From: Amaurobius ferox
Taxonomy: Eukaryota; Arthropoda; Arachnida; Araneae; Amaurobiidae
Assembly (NCBI GenBank): GCA_951213105.1
Contig: OX578153.1
Span: 53,933,020-53,997,019 of the forward strand
Direction of reading: 5' to 3'
Length of the DNA: 64,000 bases
Under the pieces are notes generated by a model. That model was not told the origin of the DNA and did not search any database. It saw only the letters and a list, made by a program, of their open reading frames with translations. Shown in pieces: positions 33,991 through 45,240 of the stretch. Position 1 is the first letter of the stretch. Every line of letters starts with the position of its first letter. The position numbers were made by a program, and so were the translations under genes.

Positions 33991-35410
33991 CACTCTTTCG
34001 CAAAAAAAAAACGAAGCACCATGAAGAAAGTGGCTATTTTTATTGAAATTAAATATGCGTACAGCTCTTACGCAGGTAATGAAATTATTACAAAATCATG
34101 ACCTCAGGACCCATCAATGGTTAGCAATTGAACATTGAATTTCCAAATCAGTAATTGGTGAAACTCCCCTTGGTGCCAATGCATGCTTGTATACGTCTAG
34201 GTAAGGAGTGATAAACTTTCCTAATGTTATCCTGCGATACATTCAGCCAGGCATTCCTCGATTGTTGTTCCAGATCTGTCACATTTCGAGGTGCCCGAAT
34301 CTGACGGCCTAGTATGTCCCAGACATGCTCGATTGGCGAAAGGTCTGGTGACCTTGCTGGCCAAGGAACAGTATCAATAGCACGGAGACAGCCTACATAT
34401 ATGCTAGCCGTATGTGGCGGGGCATTATCTTGTAAGAAAATGACCTCAGAATGACGTGCCATGAAGGGCAACGCAAACAGCAGCAGGATTTTATCACTAT
34501 CGTTGAGCTGTTAAATTTGTACGCAGGATAACTAGAGGCAATCTGCTGTCCTAAGATATAACACCCCACACCATCACACCAGGGGCAATGGCTGTGTGCC
34601 GGTGTAAAATAAAGGCTGATTGGGACCGCTGGCCCTGACGCCTCCACACATGTACCCGATGGTCATCTTCTGAAAGACTGAAGAGCGTTTCAGAGCTGAA
34701 CACTATGCGATACCAATCTGCTGGCAGCCATGATGCTCGGCTACGACACCACTCTAAACGAGTCTGTCAATGTCATGGGGTTATGGGCAGACATCTTACA
34801 GACCCCCGTGAGCGTAACCCCACCTCAACCAAACACCGTGAGATGGTGGAAGGTACCACGGGTGGTATGGACGAGACTGTAGCACGTTGGATGGTGGGCA
34901 ATGATGCCGTTGGACCAGTTCGGGCCTGTGGCACAATCATCCGATCTTGCCTCGTATTCGTGCCCTTTGGCCTTTCAGAGCTTTCATTCCGCAGACGAGT
35001 TCCTTGCAGTAAACATTGCTGTCAGCACCTTTGCACAGCAGTGTCCATTCGGCGCAGGTGACGGCCTATTGCTCGGTATGACTAGCAGAGCTTCACGCAT
35101 CCCGACTATAAGACCACGTTAGAACTCGGCTAATTGCTTATAAGGTATTCGGCAACGTCGTAACGGCATTATTTGTTGTGTCTCCACGGAACTGCAACGC
35201 CGATAACGAGCAAAGGTAAGCCGTCTACATTTTAACCCGTTTTATAGGATGCTAGGTCCGCAGTAGAAATGCGCGCTGTAAGCGAAGTTAGCACTCATTG
35301 GTCTTGCAAATGTAATCATTTACACGCTTGGTATAAAGGAATTTGCATGCGAAATTTCGAGATGATCGGATTATTTTTTAGGGGTGCTTCGTTTTTTTTG
35401 CAAAAGAGTG
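33991..35410 (-). mobile_element. Tc1-like transposon (1420 bp), complete but dead
   Basis: The terminal inverted repeats CACTCTTTCGCAAAAAAAAA and (from the right) CACTCTTTTGCAAAAAAAAC both continue to CGAAGCACC, about 29 bp in all. TA duplications are at 33989-33990 and 35411-35412. A decayed transposase fills the minus strand. It inserted into a family C copy, so it is younger than that copy. Confidence 0.92.
34148..35160 (-). pseudogene. Tc1-like transposase pseudogene
   Basis: Minus-strand pieces in more than one frame follow the Tc1-like order. First comes an HTH-like start (RIPYKQLAEF, stop, RGLIVGMREA) near 35155-35080. Next is VRCLPITP and TRLEWCR with stops, then WYRIVFSSETLFSLSEDDHR (first catalytic region), VHVWRRQGQRSQSAF, IAPGVMVWGVIS and a stop. 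After a frameshift comes LPFMARHSEVIFLQDNAPPH (second Asp) and WPARSPDLSPIEHVWDILGR (Glu). The first catalytic Asp, normally in an FSDES-like motif, is Ser here. With at least four stops and one frameshift it cannot make an active enzyme. Confidence 0.88.
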
Positions 35411-35745
35411 TAGATGCAAAATGTATTGTAAGATAAGTTGTATAAGAATTGTTGAATTTTTTTCACGCAAAATTATTTAGCTCTGGAAGCTAGAATCTAG
35501 ACTAAAAGTGATATGAATAATATTCATTGCTTTTACACTCAGACGATTTATATCTCGATGACGTCATTTGAATAAAGTTAATTTTTTTAATGAAGTTTAA
35601 AAATATAAAAATATATTATAGTATTGTGATAATTTAAAATATATCAGCGCTGAATGTATCGCATTTTAGAGATGTTTAAATAAAATTGCATTTCAGTTGG
35701 AAATTTCTTCATAATCAATGCTTTATGCATGATTTATCTTTCTTG

Positions 35746-36894
35746 TTTATTTAACCTTGAACTAGGTTCACAAATCTTGAATTAACCAATAATGTTACTT
35801 TTTAAATAAAATTAGATCTTCGAGTTTGCATTAAACATCATTGGAAATTACTACAAATAAATACTGAATTAAAATTCTTAGATTTATTGTATGAAATCTC
35901 TTTTATTTCACAACACATTTTGAGTACGATTCGTCACTCTAATTCATACTGAATTTTTTGATCGAATGTATTTCACATTGATATATTTCTTAATTATTTC
36001 TGAGTGATTTTGATTTAAATTGAAAACCCACTGCGCACTCTGGGTTTAATTAAAGAGTTAAAAAAACAATTTCATTTACAGAAGTCATGAAGTACAATGC
36101 AATTAATTAGTAGAATTCCAGTTTTATTTTCTGTTATTTCCAAAAAACTCATTTCGTATTTTATTTTTACTAATTTACTCAGATTTACATTAAGTTTGCT
36201 TTCATTTCTTTGCTTCTGTATTACCCTGATTTAATTTCTACTTTCCCATAAAGGCCAAGTATAGTTTTTTCTTTCATTTTTTAAATCAAAACCAGGATTT
36301 TGAGGGAAATGCATGTTTTAACAAGTAAATATAAATACTTCATTTTGGGGTTACTACTGATAAATTAATTAGTAAACCGGCAATGAATAATCATTAATTA
36401 CCGGCTCTTTTATTATTTCCGTTCTGTATTATCGTGATTACATTTTTATGTTTCTATAAAGGCAAAGAATGATTTTAAAAAAAAATCAGGATTTTGAGGA
36501 AGATGCATGTTTTAATAAGTAAATATAAATACTTTACTCTTTATAAAAATAAATTATAAAAATAATTTTATTCATAACTCGCCATGAGTAGCTTCAATGG
36601 AAGTAGATCATAAGAAATATCTGAATATTGACAAAACTTACTAAGATCAATTAATACAGCTGCATAGAAGTGAAGCTGAATATTGAAATCTTTTTAATTA
36701 ACTTACAGTAGTATTTTTAAAGGCCATTCCGAAAAAAATTGCCGGTTCTATTTTTAGAGAATTCACCATATTTTTATCTCTTAAAATGTTTTACTAGACT
36801 AAGCTGTATACTAAATTTCATATCACTTGTACGTCTTAAAGTATGTTTAAAATGCCATCAAAGAAGTTGAAACAGATGGAAACCTTCAGGTTGG
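35746..36894. other. unassigned stretch holding repeat H copies
   Basis: Apart from repeat H at 36108-36345 and 36410-36545, nothing was recognised. Confidence 0.45.
36108..36545 (+). repeat. Interspersed repeat H, copy 2 with a partial tandem second copy
   Basis: The first copy (36108-36345) has GAATTCCAGTTTTATTTTCT, CAGATTTACATTAAGTTTGC and ACCAGGATTTTGAGG. Its second half is repeated at about 36410-36545 (TTCCGTTCTGTATTATCGTG, TCAGGATTTTGAGGAAGATG, AGTAAATATAAATAC). Confidence 0.6.
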
Positions 36895-38187
36895 TAAAGA
36901 TCAATCATGCTTAAAGCATTGATTATGAATCACTTTCCAACTTCAATGCAATTTTATTTAAACATGTCTAAAATGCAATGCATTCCTCGGTAATATTTTA
37001 AAACTTATCACAATACTACATTAATTTATTATATTTGAAAACTTAAACCTTCATCGAAAAAAATGAACTTCATTCAAATGACGGCATTGAAATATAAATT
37101 GCCTGGTTTAAACATCTCTAAAATGTGATACATTCATCAGCAATAATATTAAAATTATCATAATACTACGATAATTTATTATATTTGAAAACTTCATCGA
37201 AAACAACCGAAATTCATTCAAATGACGTCATAGAAAAAATAACATGTCTGGCTCTCTCTATAAAAGCAGCATTTCATTCATAAATAATTTCCCATTCATG
37301 TCATTCATCACAATACTATAATAATTTTTTTTTTTTAAAATTAAGACCATGGAGCTACAAGTAATTAAACTCTATGCGTAAAACTTCATCGAAAAAAATC
37401 GTCCTTCTGTTTGTAAAATCAATGAATATTTCATCCATATCAGCTACGCAGACTCCATGAACTAAATGATTTTGTGTTAAAGAAATACAGCAATTCTAAT
37501 ACAACTCATTCTATATATTTTGCTGTTTACATTTTACATAGGTGAAAAATAGGCTTCATTGTAGAAATAATCAAATTTGGATGAGCATTTAAACTCAAAT
37601 ATATTGCAATTGCGTTGTTTCAGTATGTAGATGACCAGAATTTAAGCAAAAATAAAGTGGTTTTTGGACGGATACAGCACTCAATATGAATTAAAGAGAA
37701 CTTTAAAAATCACGATTTTGAGACAAGATGGATGCCATATATCATTTTGAAGTGGGTCACGTGATCTTTTCATATCATGGTCACATGATCGCTTCATATA
37801 AGAGGTGTTATTAATATTTTAATTTTTATTTAAAAAACTACTGAATATATTTCGCTGGATTTTTTTTTGTATATTTTATGGAACAATTTGAATATTACCT
37901 AAAATTTTCGAAACAATTGGGGAATTTTAAATCCGCTTTAAAAATGTTTGAAAAATTAGTTCTCATAGGGCTCAATGTATTTCATTTTATCAACCCGGGT
38001 TCAATCCAAAATTTATTGGGTGATATTATTCATTTATATTGCCATAGGTCCTACAGACCGTCTGAACAACATACTAAAATTTCATTTTGATTAAGTCATT
38101 TTTACGGTAGTTATCGTGCTAAAGGACAGACAGACAGACAGAATGAACAAAGTCATAAACATTTTTCAACTTTGTTGTAAAGTGTTA
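36895..38187 (+). mobile_element. Family C element, copy 7 (complete)
   Basis: Starts TAAAGATCAATCATGCTTAA and ends AACTTTGTTGTAAAGTGTTA. It belongs with copies 1 and 9: it has the extra internal unit (TTTAAACATCTCTAAAATGT) and the doubled GGTCAC(G/A)TGATC block at about 37755-37792. The GACAGACAGACAGA tract is at about 38126-38141. Confidence 0.88.
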
Positions 38188-38235
38188 AAAAAATTGTTTT
38201 AGAACGTAAAATGCAACTCAAACAAACCATACTTA

Positions 38236-38505
38236 TTTTGTTGTTGTTGAAAACTAGACCATCCGACCTACCAGAAAGGTGTAAGGTAACCGTTTGGACG
38301 GCCGGAAAGTGCCACCCAATTTAGACCGGAACCCAGTGGGGGAGGCATCCACAAAGACCGTACCCTCCTTCCCCTACCTCCAACCTCTCGGAAGGACTTA
38401 CGTACCCACATGTTTAACGTGATCGTACTCCGCATGAATACTGCGGCTGTTGTGGCAGCGTGAAAATCCAGTGCGCAAACCACCGGACTACCGCGCCCGA
38501 AACCA
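38236..38505 (-). mobile_element. SINE-A copy with tRNA-like head only
   Basis: On the minus strand: TTTCGGGCGCGGTAGTCCGG (A-box-like), GTGGTTTGCGCACTGG, the common body (CATGCGGAGTACGATC, CCGAGAGGTTGGAGG, GGGTGGCACTTTCC) and a (CAA)n tail (the TTGTTGTTGTTG at 38237-38248). There is no 5S-like block upstream of the head. Confidence 0.8.
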
Positions 38506-38569
38506 TACTTACGTGTCGTAATTCATTGGATTAATTTCGTCGGTGCAACAAGTGTGAATTAAAACGTCT

Positions 38570-38800
38570 AAATAAGCATAGGTTTAGCCGATGAAACTGG
38601 AAAAGACTAATTAACAGAACCTAATATAGTAACGCCACCTAGTGCGAGGAAAGGGAAGTAAAACGGGAATGAATAGAACATCGAAATGAGCTCAGGTTTA
38701 GCCGATCAAACTGAAAAAACTAAATTACAGAACCCAATATAGTATAGCCACCTAGTGTGAGGAAAGGGAAATAAAACGAGAAAGAACAGAATGTCAAGAT
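38570..38800 (+). repeat. Two-copy tandem duplication, about 115 bp
   Basis: Two units at about 38578-38690 and 38691-38800 share AGGTTTAGCCGAT, AAACTG, AACAGAACC/ACAGAACCC, AATATAGTA and CCACCTAGTG.GAGGAAAGGG. Confidence 0.8.
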
Positions 38801-39061
38801 TATACTGAGTTCTATCTTAAGTCCTTCTGCATCCCTTTAACTTTCGATTGAAGTGATCTAGAACTGCAAAAAAGAGAACTAATACAAAAGCAACTATGCG
38901 CTATCGATTGAGAAAGTTTGGAGCGCTCCTAGCGGCTAGTTGAAGAAGTTAGAATTCCTATCTCGAAAACAAAGCAGATAGGGGAAATTTTTCAATTATA
39001 AAGTTGTAGATTGTCTATTTAATATGGAAAGACTTGCGGTATGTACATAACATGTCCGCAG
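38801..39061. other. unassigned spacer
   Basis: No feature was recognised. Confidence 0.35.
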
Positions 39062-39556
39062 AAGATAAATAAAATATTTTAAAAAACTTTTTAAGTTAAA
39101 CTCTTTTAGTAAATTGCACTACAAATTAATATATAATTTTTAGCTATTACAATATTGTTGGTCATATGCAACTATAAATAAAACCGTAGGTATACCATAA
39201 AATAATTGCTTTTGGACATCAAAAGAATTTTAAGGATCAATAGATGTGATAACATAGAAATGGCATATATAAGAATGATTACATTCCATTCATTTAAACT
39301 TTTCTTTGACAATTTTGATATAACAATCCTTCATTCTTATATATGACATTTCTATGTTATCACTTCTATTGGTTTTTAAAATTCTGTTAGTATCCATATA
39401 CAAATCTTTTATGGGAGTGGCACGGTTTTATTTTTAGTCGCATTTGATCAAGAATGTTGTGACAGCTAAAACCTATTTATTACTTTTTATTGCATTTTAC
39501 TAAAACCGCGCAACTTGAAAAGATTGTTTATAATATTTTATTTTATACTTTTTTTT
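39062..39556. mobile_element. Foldback repeat with ~220-bp imperfect arms
   Basis: The left arm (about 39062-39287) is matched in reverse complement by the right arm (about 39326-39556). Examples are GTGATAACATAGAAATG, CATATATAAGAATGA, CAGAATTTTAA/AAGAATTTTAA, AATAAAACCGT and TTTTAGTAAA.TGCA. The loop is about 40 nt. There is no coding and no clear target duplication. It could be a MITE with long inverted repeats or simply an inverted duplication. Confidence 0.75.
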
Positions 39557-39828
39557 TTGCGATTGTGTAATCAAATGTTGTTGTGTAATCGTATATACGT
39601 GTGTCTGTAAAATTTCAAAACTGGGTCAAAAATTTATTTCAAGGTTTGACCAAAACAAGCAAACAGAGAACCAACCTAAATAAACCAGTGTTAAAACCAG
39701 GCCAACAAAAAGGTATAATTATTATGCTGCAGCATACGTCTACAATTTATCATGCAACATTTATTGTTTACTGCAAGATGTATGGTTCTAAATAAATTAA
39801 AATAAGTTTCTTTCACGGATTATTATTA

Positions 39829-40784
39829 TTTTCCTTACATATATAATGTATAAGGAAATTATTGCGACGGGGGCGATAATTCGAATTCGAGTTTTCGACG
39901 GGAGAGCACGTTTCAAGCATCCCTGATCACGAATCAAACATTTTTGAAGTGATGTCTGTGTGTGTGAAAGTATGTGTGTGTGTGTGTGTGTGTCAGTGGG
40001 TCTTTGGAGACGATAACTGACGAACGAATGGACCGATTCGAAAGAAATTTGGTACAAAAATCACAATATATAAACACTGGAAGCCTATTGCTTTTATACG
40101 CAATCAAATGTTCAGAACCACCCTAAATTTTCGAGAGTGAAATTTTGAAAAATATCGTTAAGAAATCAAAACCGCTAATAAAGTTACGCGAATAGGCATT
40201 TCTTATGTAATTTTTCATTAGAAAACGATTGACATAAATTTTAGAACGCTAACATGAACCGTTCTTGAGATATTACATATTTAAAAAAATTATCAAAAAT
40301 GATATAAAATAAAATTAAAAAATTCTGATTGAGAAACATGTTCACTTTTCATATGTAACAACATGCTGTAAATTTGGTGACATCATTCTCGTGGATCTAG
40401 CTCGTTTCATTCATAAAAAAATTAGCTTTGAGTAATACTTTTGTATTTTAGCGCCAATAGTCATTTATCTGCTGTAAAAATATCTTATTTCTTCGTCCAT
40501 AACGCTTGGCGATATTTTGGCGACGAATTTGGTGGAATGTCGCCAACTTGTCGACTTTTTTAAATGTTGCTAAATTAACGAAAAACTCCCCAAATTGATA
40601 AAAATGGCGCTAAATCAATGACGACTCATTGATGATGACGACATGGAAAATGACGACTCATTGATGAAAATTCAATATCTTGGAAAGAATATAAATAACT
40701 ACTATAAAAATAATCTATATTTTTATACTGTAAAAGTAGTAAATGCATTACATTATATAAGGAAAGTCACTGCCCACATCAGAT
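39829..40784 (-). mobile_element. Family B element, copy 4
   Basis: The terminal hairpin is TTTTCCTTACATATATAATG with TATAAGGAAA at about 39829-39860. The GT tract (39957-39994), the body (CCGTTCTTGAGATATTAC) and the array (about 40505-40625) follow, and the 5' end ACTGCCCACATCAGA is at about 40768-40784. A local duplication of ATGACGACTCATTGATGA lies near 40615-40665. Confidence 0.8.
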
Positions 40785-41233
40785 TTTTTTTTCATGTAGT
40801 AAGGGGCTCTGTCCCCTACTCACTAAGCTCTGCTAACTCCCATAACTCGTTTCGCTAGCCAAACTAAAATTTAAATCGGTAAACGGTTTATTTAATCGTG
40901 TTACCATATTATTTACCGGTAAAGGTACCAAATTTCATATTTTTGTATGCTAATAGTTTTGGCGCTTCGAGACTCAGAAAATCGATGGTCGTGCCGATAT
41001 GAAAGAATATTGTTCACTTCGGAAGTGCATAAAAGATAAAACATTTCATAAACTACATCGACATTTTAAAAAAAGGGTTCTGTCTAGCAAAAAATTTAAC
41101 TATAGTTGCGTACCTGCAAATATTCCTGGTCTTGCTATTGTTAGTCTATCCAGGACACGAACTCGCAGCTCAAATATTTTGTCTTTGAATTTGACATCAA
41201 ACATTTCTTAAACTACAACATATATGGTAAAAA
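40785..41233 (-). repeat. Interspersed repeat G, copy 2
   Basis: Reverse complement of parts of 2925-3470: GGTACCAAATTTCATATTTT, AAAATCGATGG, AACTACATCGACATTTT, CTATCCAGGACACGAACTCG and TTTGACATCAAACATTTCTT. It lies between the 5' ends of two B copies in opposite orientation. The GGGGCTCTGTCCCCTACTC palindrome at 40801-40819 recurs as CAGGGG..GAGCAGGGG near 3430-3460. Confidence 0.65.
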
Positions 41234-42036
41234 TCTGATGTGGGCAACACATGACTTTCTTTATATAATGTAATGGATTTACTACTTTTACAGTAAAAAA
41301 ATAGGTTTTTCTTATAGTAGATACTAATATTCTTTCCGAGATATTGAATTTTCGACAATTAGTCGTCATTTTCATTTATTTAGCGTCATTTTTATCCATT
41401 TGGCGAGATTTTCGTTAATTTAGCAACATTTCAAAAAGTCGCCAAGTTGGCGACATTCCGCCAAATTCGTCGCCAAAATCTGGCCACGCGTTATGAACGA
41501 AGAAATAATTTATTCTTACAGCAGATAAATGACTATTGGCGTCCAAATACAAAAGTATTACTCAAAGCATATTTTCTCATGAATGGAACGAGCTAGATCC
41601 ACGAGAATGAAGTCACCCAATTTATCGCATGGTATTACATATGAAAAGTGAACATGTTTCTCAATAGGAAATATATTTTTTTTATTTTATATGACTTTTT
41701 GATAATTTTTTTGAAAATGTACAATATCTCGAGAACGGTTCATGTTAGCTATCTAAAATTTATGTCAATTGTTTTCTAATGAAAAATTTCATAATAAATG
41801 TCTATTTGCGTCACTTTATTAGCGGTTTTTATTTTTTGACGATTTTTTCAAAATTTCATTTGGAAATTTAGGGGGGTTCTGAACATTCGATTGCGTATGA
41901 AAACAATAGGCTTCCAGTGTTTACGGATTGTGCTTTTTGCACCAAATTTTGTTTAAATCGGTCCATTCGTTCGTCAGTTATCGTCTCCACAGACTCAATG
42001 ACAGACACACATACACACACACATACACATACTTTC

Positions 42037-42067
<31 letters not shown>

Positions 42068-42171
42068 GACATCACTTCAAACAATAGGCTTACAATAGTC
42101 AGAGATTGTGATTTTTGTATCAAATTTCACTCGAATCGCTCTATTCGTTCGTGAGATATCATCTCCACAGA

Positions 42172-42203
<32 letters not shown>

Positions 42204-42333
42204 GACATCACTTTAAAAATGTTTGATTCGTGATCAGCGATGCTTGAAACGTGATCTCCCGTCGAAAACTCGAATTAGAATTTTCGACCCCGTCACAATA
42301 TTTTCCTTATACATTATGTATATAAGGAAAGTA
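41234..42333 (+). mobile_element. Family B element, copy 5 (with internal duplication)
   Basis: Starts TCTGATGTGGGCAACACATG and ends in the hairpin TTTTCCTTATACATTATGTA with TATAAGGAAAGTAA. The array is at about 41375-41480. The segment with ACAATAGGCTT..GATTGTG..TTTTTG and its CA tract occurs twice (about 41905-42070 and 42080-42205); the second has a CTCTCTCTCT plus CA tract. No coding. Confidence 0.85.
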
Positions 42334-42507
42334 AAAAGGTTTATTTCAGGGTATTCCTCAAACACTTTTGTACAAGTGTACCAAATTTTATATTTTTGTA
42401 GTCGATAGTTTTTGGAGTACGAAGCAGGGATTCTTTAGAAACAAGGAATTTGTCAAACACCGCCTGCGATGGCGGATGTGGTCACATTTTCAACAATTTA
42501 CAACTGT
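42334..42507. other. repeat G scrap and unassigned DNA
   Basis: CAAGTGTACCAAATTTTATA and TTTTTGTAGTCGATAGTTTT near 42373-42412 resemble repeat G on the minus strand. Nothing was recognised after it. Confidence 0.45.
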
Positions 42508-42940
42508 GCAACAAGTACTGTGATGAATGAAATGAACGGGAAAATGTTATGAATGAAATGTTGCTTTTATAGAGAGAGTCAGGCTTGTTATTTTTTCTAT
42601 AAAGTCATTTGAATGAATGTCAGTTGTTTTCGCTGAAGTTTTCAAATATAATAAATTATTGAAGTATTATGATGATTTTAAAAATATTACAGAGGAATGT
42701 TTCACATTTTAGAGATGGTTAAGCCAGGCAATTTATATTTCAATGCCGTCATTTGAATGAAGTTCATTTTTTTCAATGAAGGTTTAAGTTTTCAAATATA
42801 ATAAATTTATGTAGTATTGTGATAAGTTTTAAAATATTACCGAGGAATGTATTGCATTTTAGAGATGTTTAAATAAAATTGCATTGAAGTTGGAAAGTGT
42901 TTCATAATCAATGCTTTAAGCATGATTGAACTTTCTTGTT
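42508..42940 (-). mobile_element. Family C copy 8 (truncated)
   Basis: Only the hairpin end with GATTGAACTTTCTTG and about three internal units are present. The tetranucleotide-bearing end is missing. Units show GAATGAAGTTCATTTTTTTC, AATATAATAAATTTATG and CGAGGAATGTATTGCATTTT. Confidence 0.8.
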
Positions 42941-43294
42941 TCATTATAGAGAGATTTCTCACCATTTTTAAGTGCACAATTCATCGTTTTGTGCAACTAT
43001 CGGTTTCCGATTATATTTTTCATCGTCTGTGTACGAGTTATGTACAAACCGCGCGTATTATATCGAACGTTCTACAAATTTGTAATTTTACCTTATCTTA
43101 CTTAGTTCTAAAAGGATAGGATATTTTAGGGAGGATAGTTTAGATAGGAACTTTTAACTACTTCAATTCTTCGCTAGAAACACTGCAAACTTTCTTAATC
43201 GATAGAGCATTATCGCTTTCTTATTAGCTGATCCTTCTATAGCAACTCACACTTCAAAACAAACACTTCAATTGAATATTAAAGGATCAATCTT
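42941..43294. other. unassigned stretch
   Basis: No feature was recognised. It may contain upstream parts of the Penelope-like element. Confidence 0.35.
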
Positions 43295-43663
43295 TTGCTT
43301 AGTAGTGACTTCGTAATCTATACCTTACATTGTAACAATATTTGTACGATTAATATCTCAAATGACTCAGTAAATAAAATACATTATTGCATACCTGATA
43401 ACTGTATTAGGGCTCCTTTTGACATTATGTTACTTCAAACTAATATTTCTGAAGAGGCTTTGTTATGTCTGAGGAAAATATCACAGGGATTTCGTTTCTT
43501 TGAGTTTGAAGATGATGACCTCATTTCTTTAACACCTACGTGTTTGTCTCAGAAGGCTTTCATCTTCCAATGTAATTACTTTAAAATGTCTAATGGTTTA
43601 GCCATGGGTAATCCTCTAAATTCATTTTTGTGCAATATTTGCATGCACAAATTTGAAGTTTAA
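43295..43663 (+). pseudogene. Penelope-like element reverse-transcriptase fragment
   Basis: The frame reads LRKISQGFRFFEFEDDD, then FQCNYFKMSNGLAMGNPLNS and FLCNICMHKFEV before a stop. The F.CN.YFKM.NGLAMGNPL...L.NI.M..FE order matches the RT block of Penelope-like elements, where GxAMGSPLSP is conserved (family knowledge). Only about 120 codons are open. The YxDD region is not in frame; a possible remnant RWMACFALL lies in another frame at about 43698-43725. I judge it a dead fragment. No GIY-YIG endonuclease domain was recognised downstream. Confidence 0.65.
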
Positions 43664-43784
43664 TTGGTTGAACTAATTCAGTTTCATCTTTATCTTCGTT
43701 AGATGGATGGCTTGTTTTGCTCTCCTTGCCTATTTTTATGTTACTAGAGACAGTGCTCTTTCAAATATGAGCGATATTGATTAT

Positions 43785-44030
43785 TTTTCTTCGACGCATA
43801 CCTTCGGACCTACCCGAATGTGTAAACTATCTGTTTGGACGACCTGGAAGTGCCACCTCCTTTAAACCGGAACACAATGATGACGGCATCCATAGGGGTG
43901 GTACTCTCCTTCTCACACCAGCAACCTCTCGGAAGGTCTTACGGACCCACACATTTAACGTGCCCGTACTCCGCGTGAACACGGGGACAGTTTAGACAGA
44001 ACCAGGAATCGAACCCGGGTCGTCCGAGTC
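43785..44030 (-). mobile_element. SINE-A copy with a clear tRNA-like B box
   Basis: On the minus strand the head includes GACCCGGGTTCGATTCCTGG (a strong B box), then the shared body CGTGTTCACGCGGAGTACGG, CCGAGAGGTTGCTGG, GGTGGCACTTCC. The tail is truncated near 43785. The B box here is better preserved than in the other copies. Confidence 0.8.
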
Positions 44031-45177
44031 TATTGATTCTTGTATTTAGTTTAACTGAGTTTAACTGATCTAGTATATTGCGTTCTGTTGTTTTGACATT
44101 TTATGTTTGACCAGGTTAGTTTGTACTACATTTAAGTATTCTGCTCTAGGCTTGTTGCCCTGAAGAAGGAAAAACAATGATTTCCGAAACTTACATATGT
44201 TTACTTATCTTTATTTACTCTGCATTTTACTCTCTGATGCAGTTTATTATTGATTGTGCACAAAGTCAAGTTCTTTACTTACGTAATTTAAGACCTTCTG
44301 AACGCGTTTCGATCTTTTCTGGAAATATGTCTGCCTGTGTCTCTATGAGTGCATTTCTATGTGGTATGAATAAATAATTCTGAATCTGATAAATGAATAA
44401 ATGTATCGAAAGCAAGTTTTATTTGCTAATAAATTCTGTACAAACTAGAAGTAGCTTGAATTCCTTGCTTTTGAGCACGATTACATCAAACGTTATTTGT
44501 TACTGGAGTGTTGTAATTATTCAGAAGACACTGACTAGAAGAGCTGAAATTGTCAGTTCCTTTCGACGTTCCCATAGATATTCGCAATAACTGTGGCTCG
44601 CACCAAGTTTCTTGCTGCCATTGCATGCATCTATTATTCCATGTGGACGAGCGCATAATAAGTGCGAAACCAATCCATAAATACTGGTTTCTGCAACGGG
44701 AGGGTCTTTCGAATTTTGAGAACGCTTCTTATCGGTGGGTTTTGTATTTATGATCTTGGACGTTGTTAATAGTCTTCTCTCCGTAGATGCAGGGAGACTC
44801 GCAAAAATTGTGTCTATGTATAGATATATATTGTTACGACATATCCTCCGGAATCATTCATGTACGGTCGGGATACCAGAATCAGTCCAAATTTCTGGAT
44901 AACTAACACGTTTATTTACAGAAACAATATACAGTAAAACAGCACTTAAATGCTCTACAAATTTCACGAAACAACTGAAACTATTTTCTAAAATTGATGT
45001 ATCGCATTTCACAAAACAGAAGCTACAATTCTCAAAACATTGACGAATATCACTGTTCAATGTAGCTCGTATCACATCAACTGCTCTCCCACTGAGTGAT
45101 GACTCATTTTATAGACTCTCTGTAGAAACATCTAAAAATATTGCAGCGTCCACTTTGACAATAAGAGCTTACAATTT
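44031..45177. other. unassigned stretch with a possible LTR edge
   Basis: TGTTACGACATATCCTCCGG at 44832 looks like the start of some arthropod LTRs, but no partner copy or end was found in the window. CCTGAAGAAGG at about 44160 is a motif often seen near the 3' part of Penelope-like elements, which fits the RT fragment upstream, but weakly. No gene was recognised. Confidence 0.35.
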
Positions 45178-45240
45178 CGTTTTGGTAGCTCAACGGGATA
45201 GCGTAGACGGCCCAGTTCGAAGATGAGTAGAAGTTGAGTA
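45178..45240 (+). mobile_element. tRNA-like head of a SINE (truncated)
   Basis: TTTTGGTAGCTCAACGGGAT with AGCG gives an A box, and CCAGTTCGAAGATG a weak B box about 20 nt on. The spacing is too short and the arms do not fold as a tRNA, so this is a SINE or tRNA pseudogene remnant. Confidence 0.45.

Larger units (their letters stand above)
33338..35745 (-). mobile_element. Family C copy 6, split by a Tc1-like element
   Basis: The left part (33338-33990) holds the AAAGTGTTTATAAC end, a reduced CTGTCTGTCC tract and the body. The right part (35411-35745) resumes with TTGTATAAGAATTGTTGAAT and ends ATAATCAATGCTTTATGCAT plus GATTTATCTTTCTTG. The break is exactly at the TA-flanked Tc1-like element. 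Confidence 0.85.

Noticed and set aside
34705..35122. Plus-strand open frames of 118 and 73 codons
   Set aside because: They are antisense shadows of the minus-strand Tc1-like transposase.
44832..45100. An LTR beginning TGTTACGAC
   Set aside because: No second copy, target duplication or end was found in the window; kept only as a note on that stretch.
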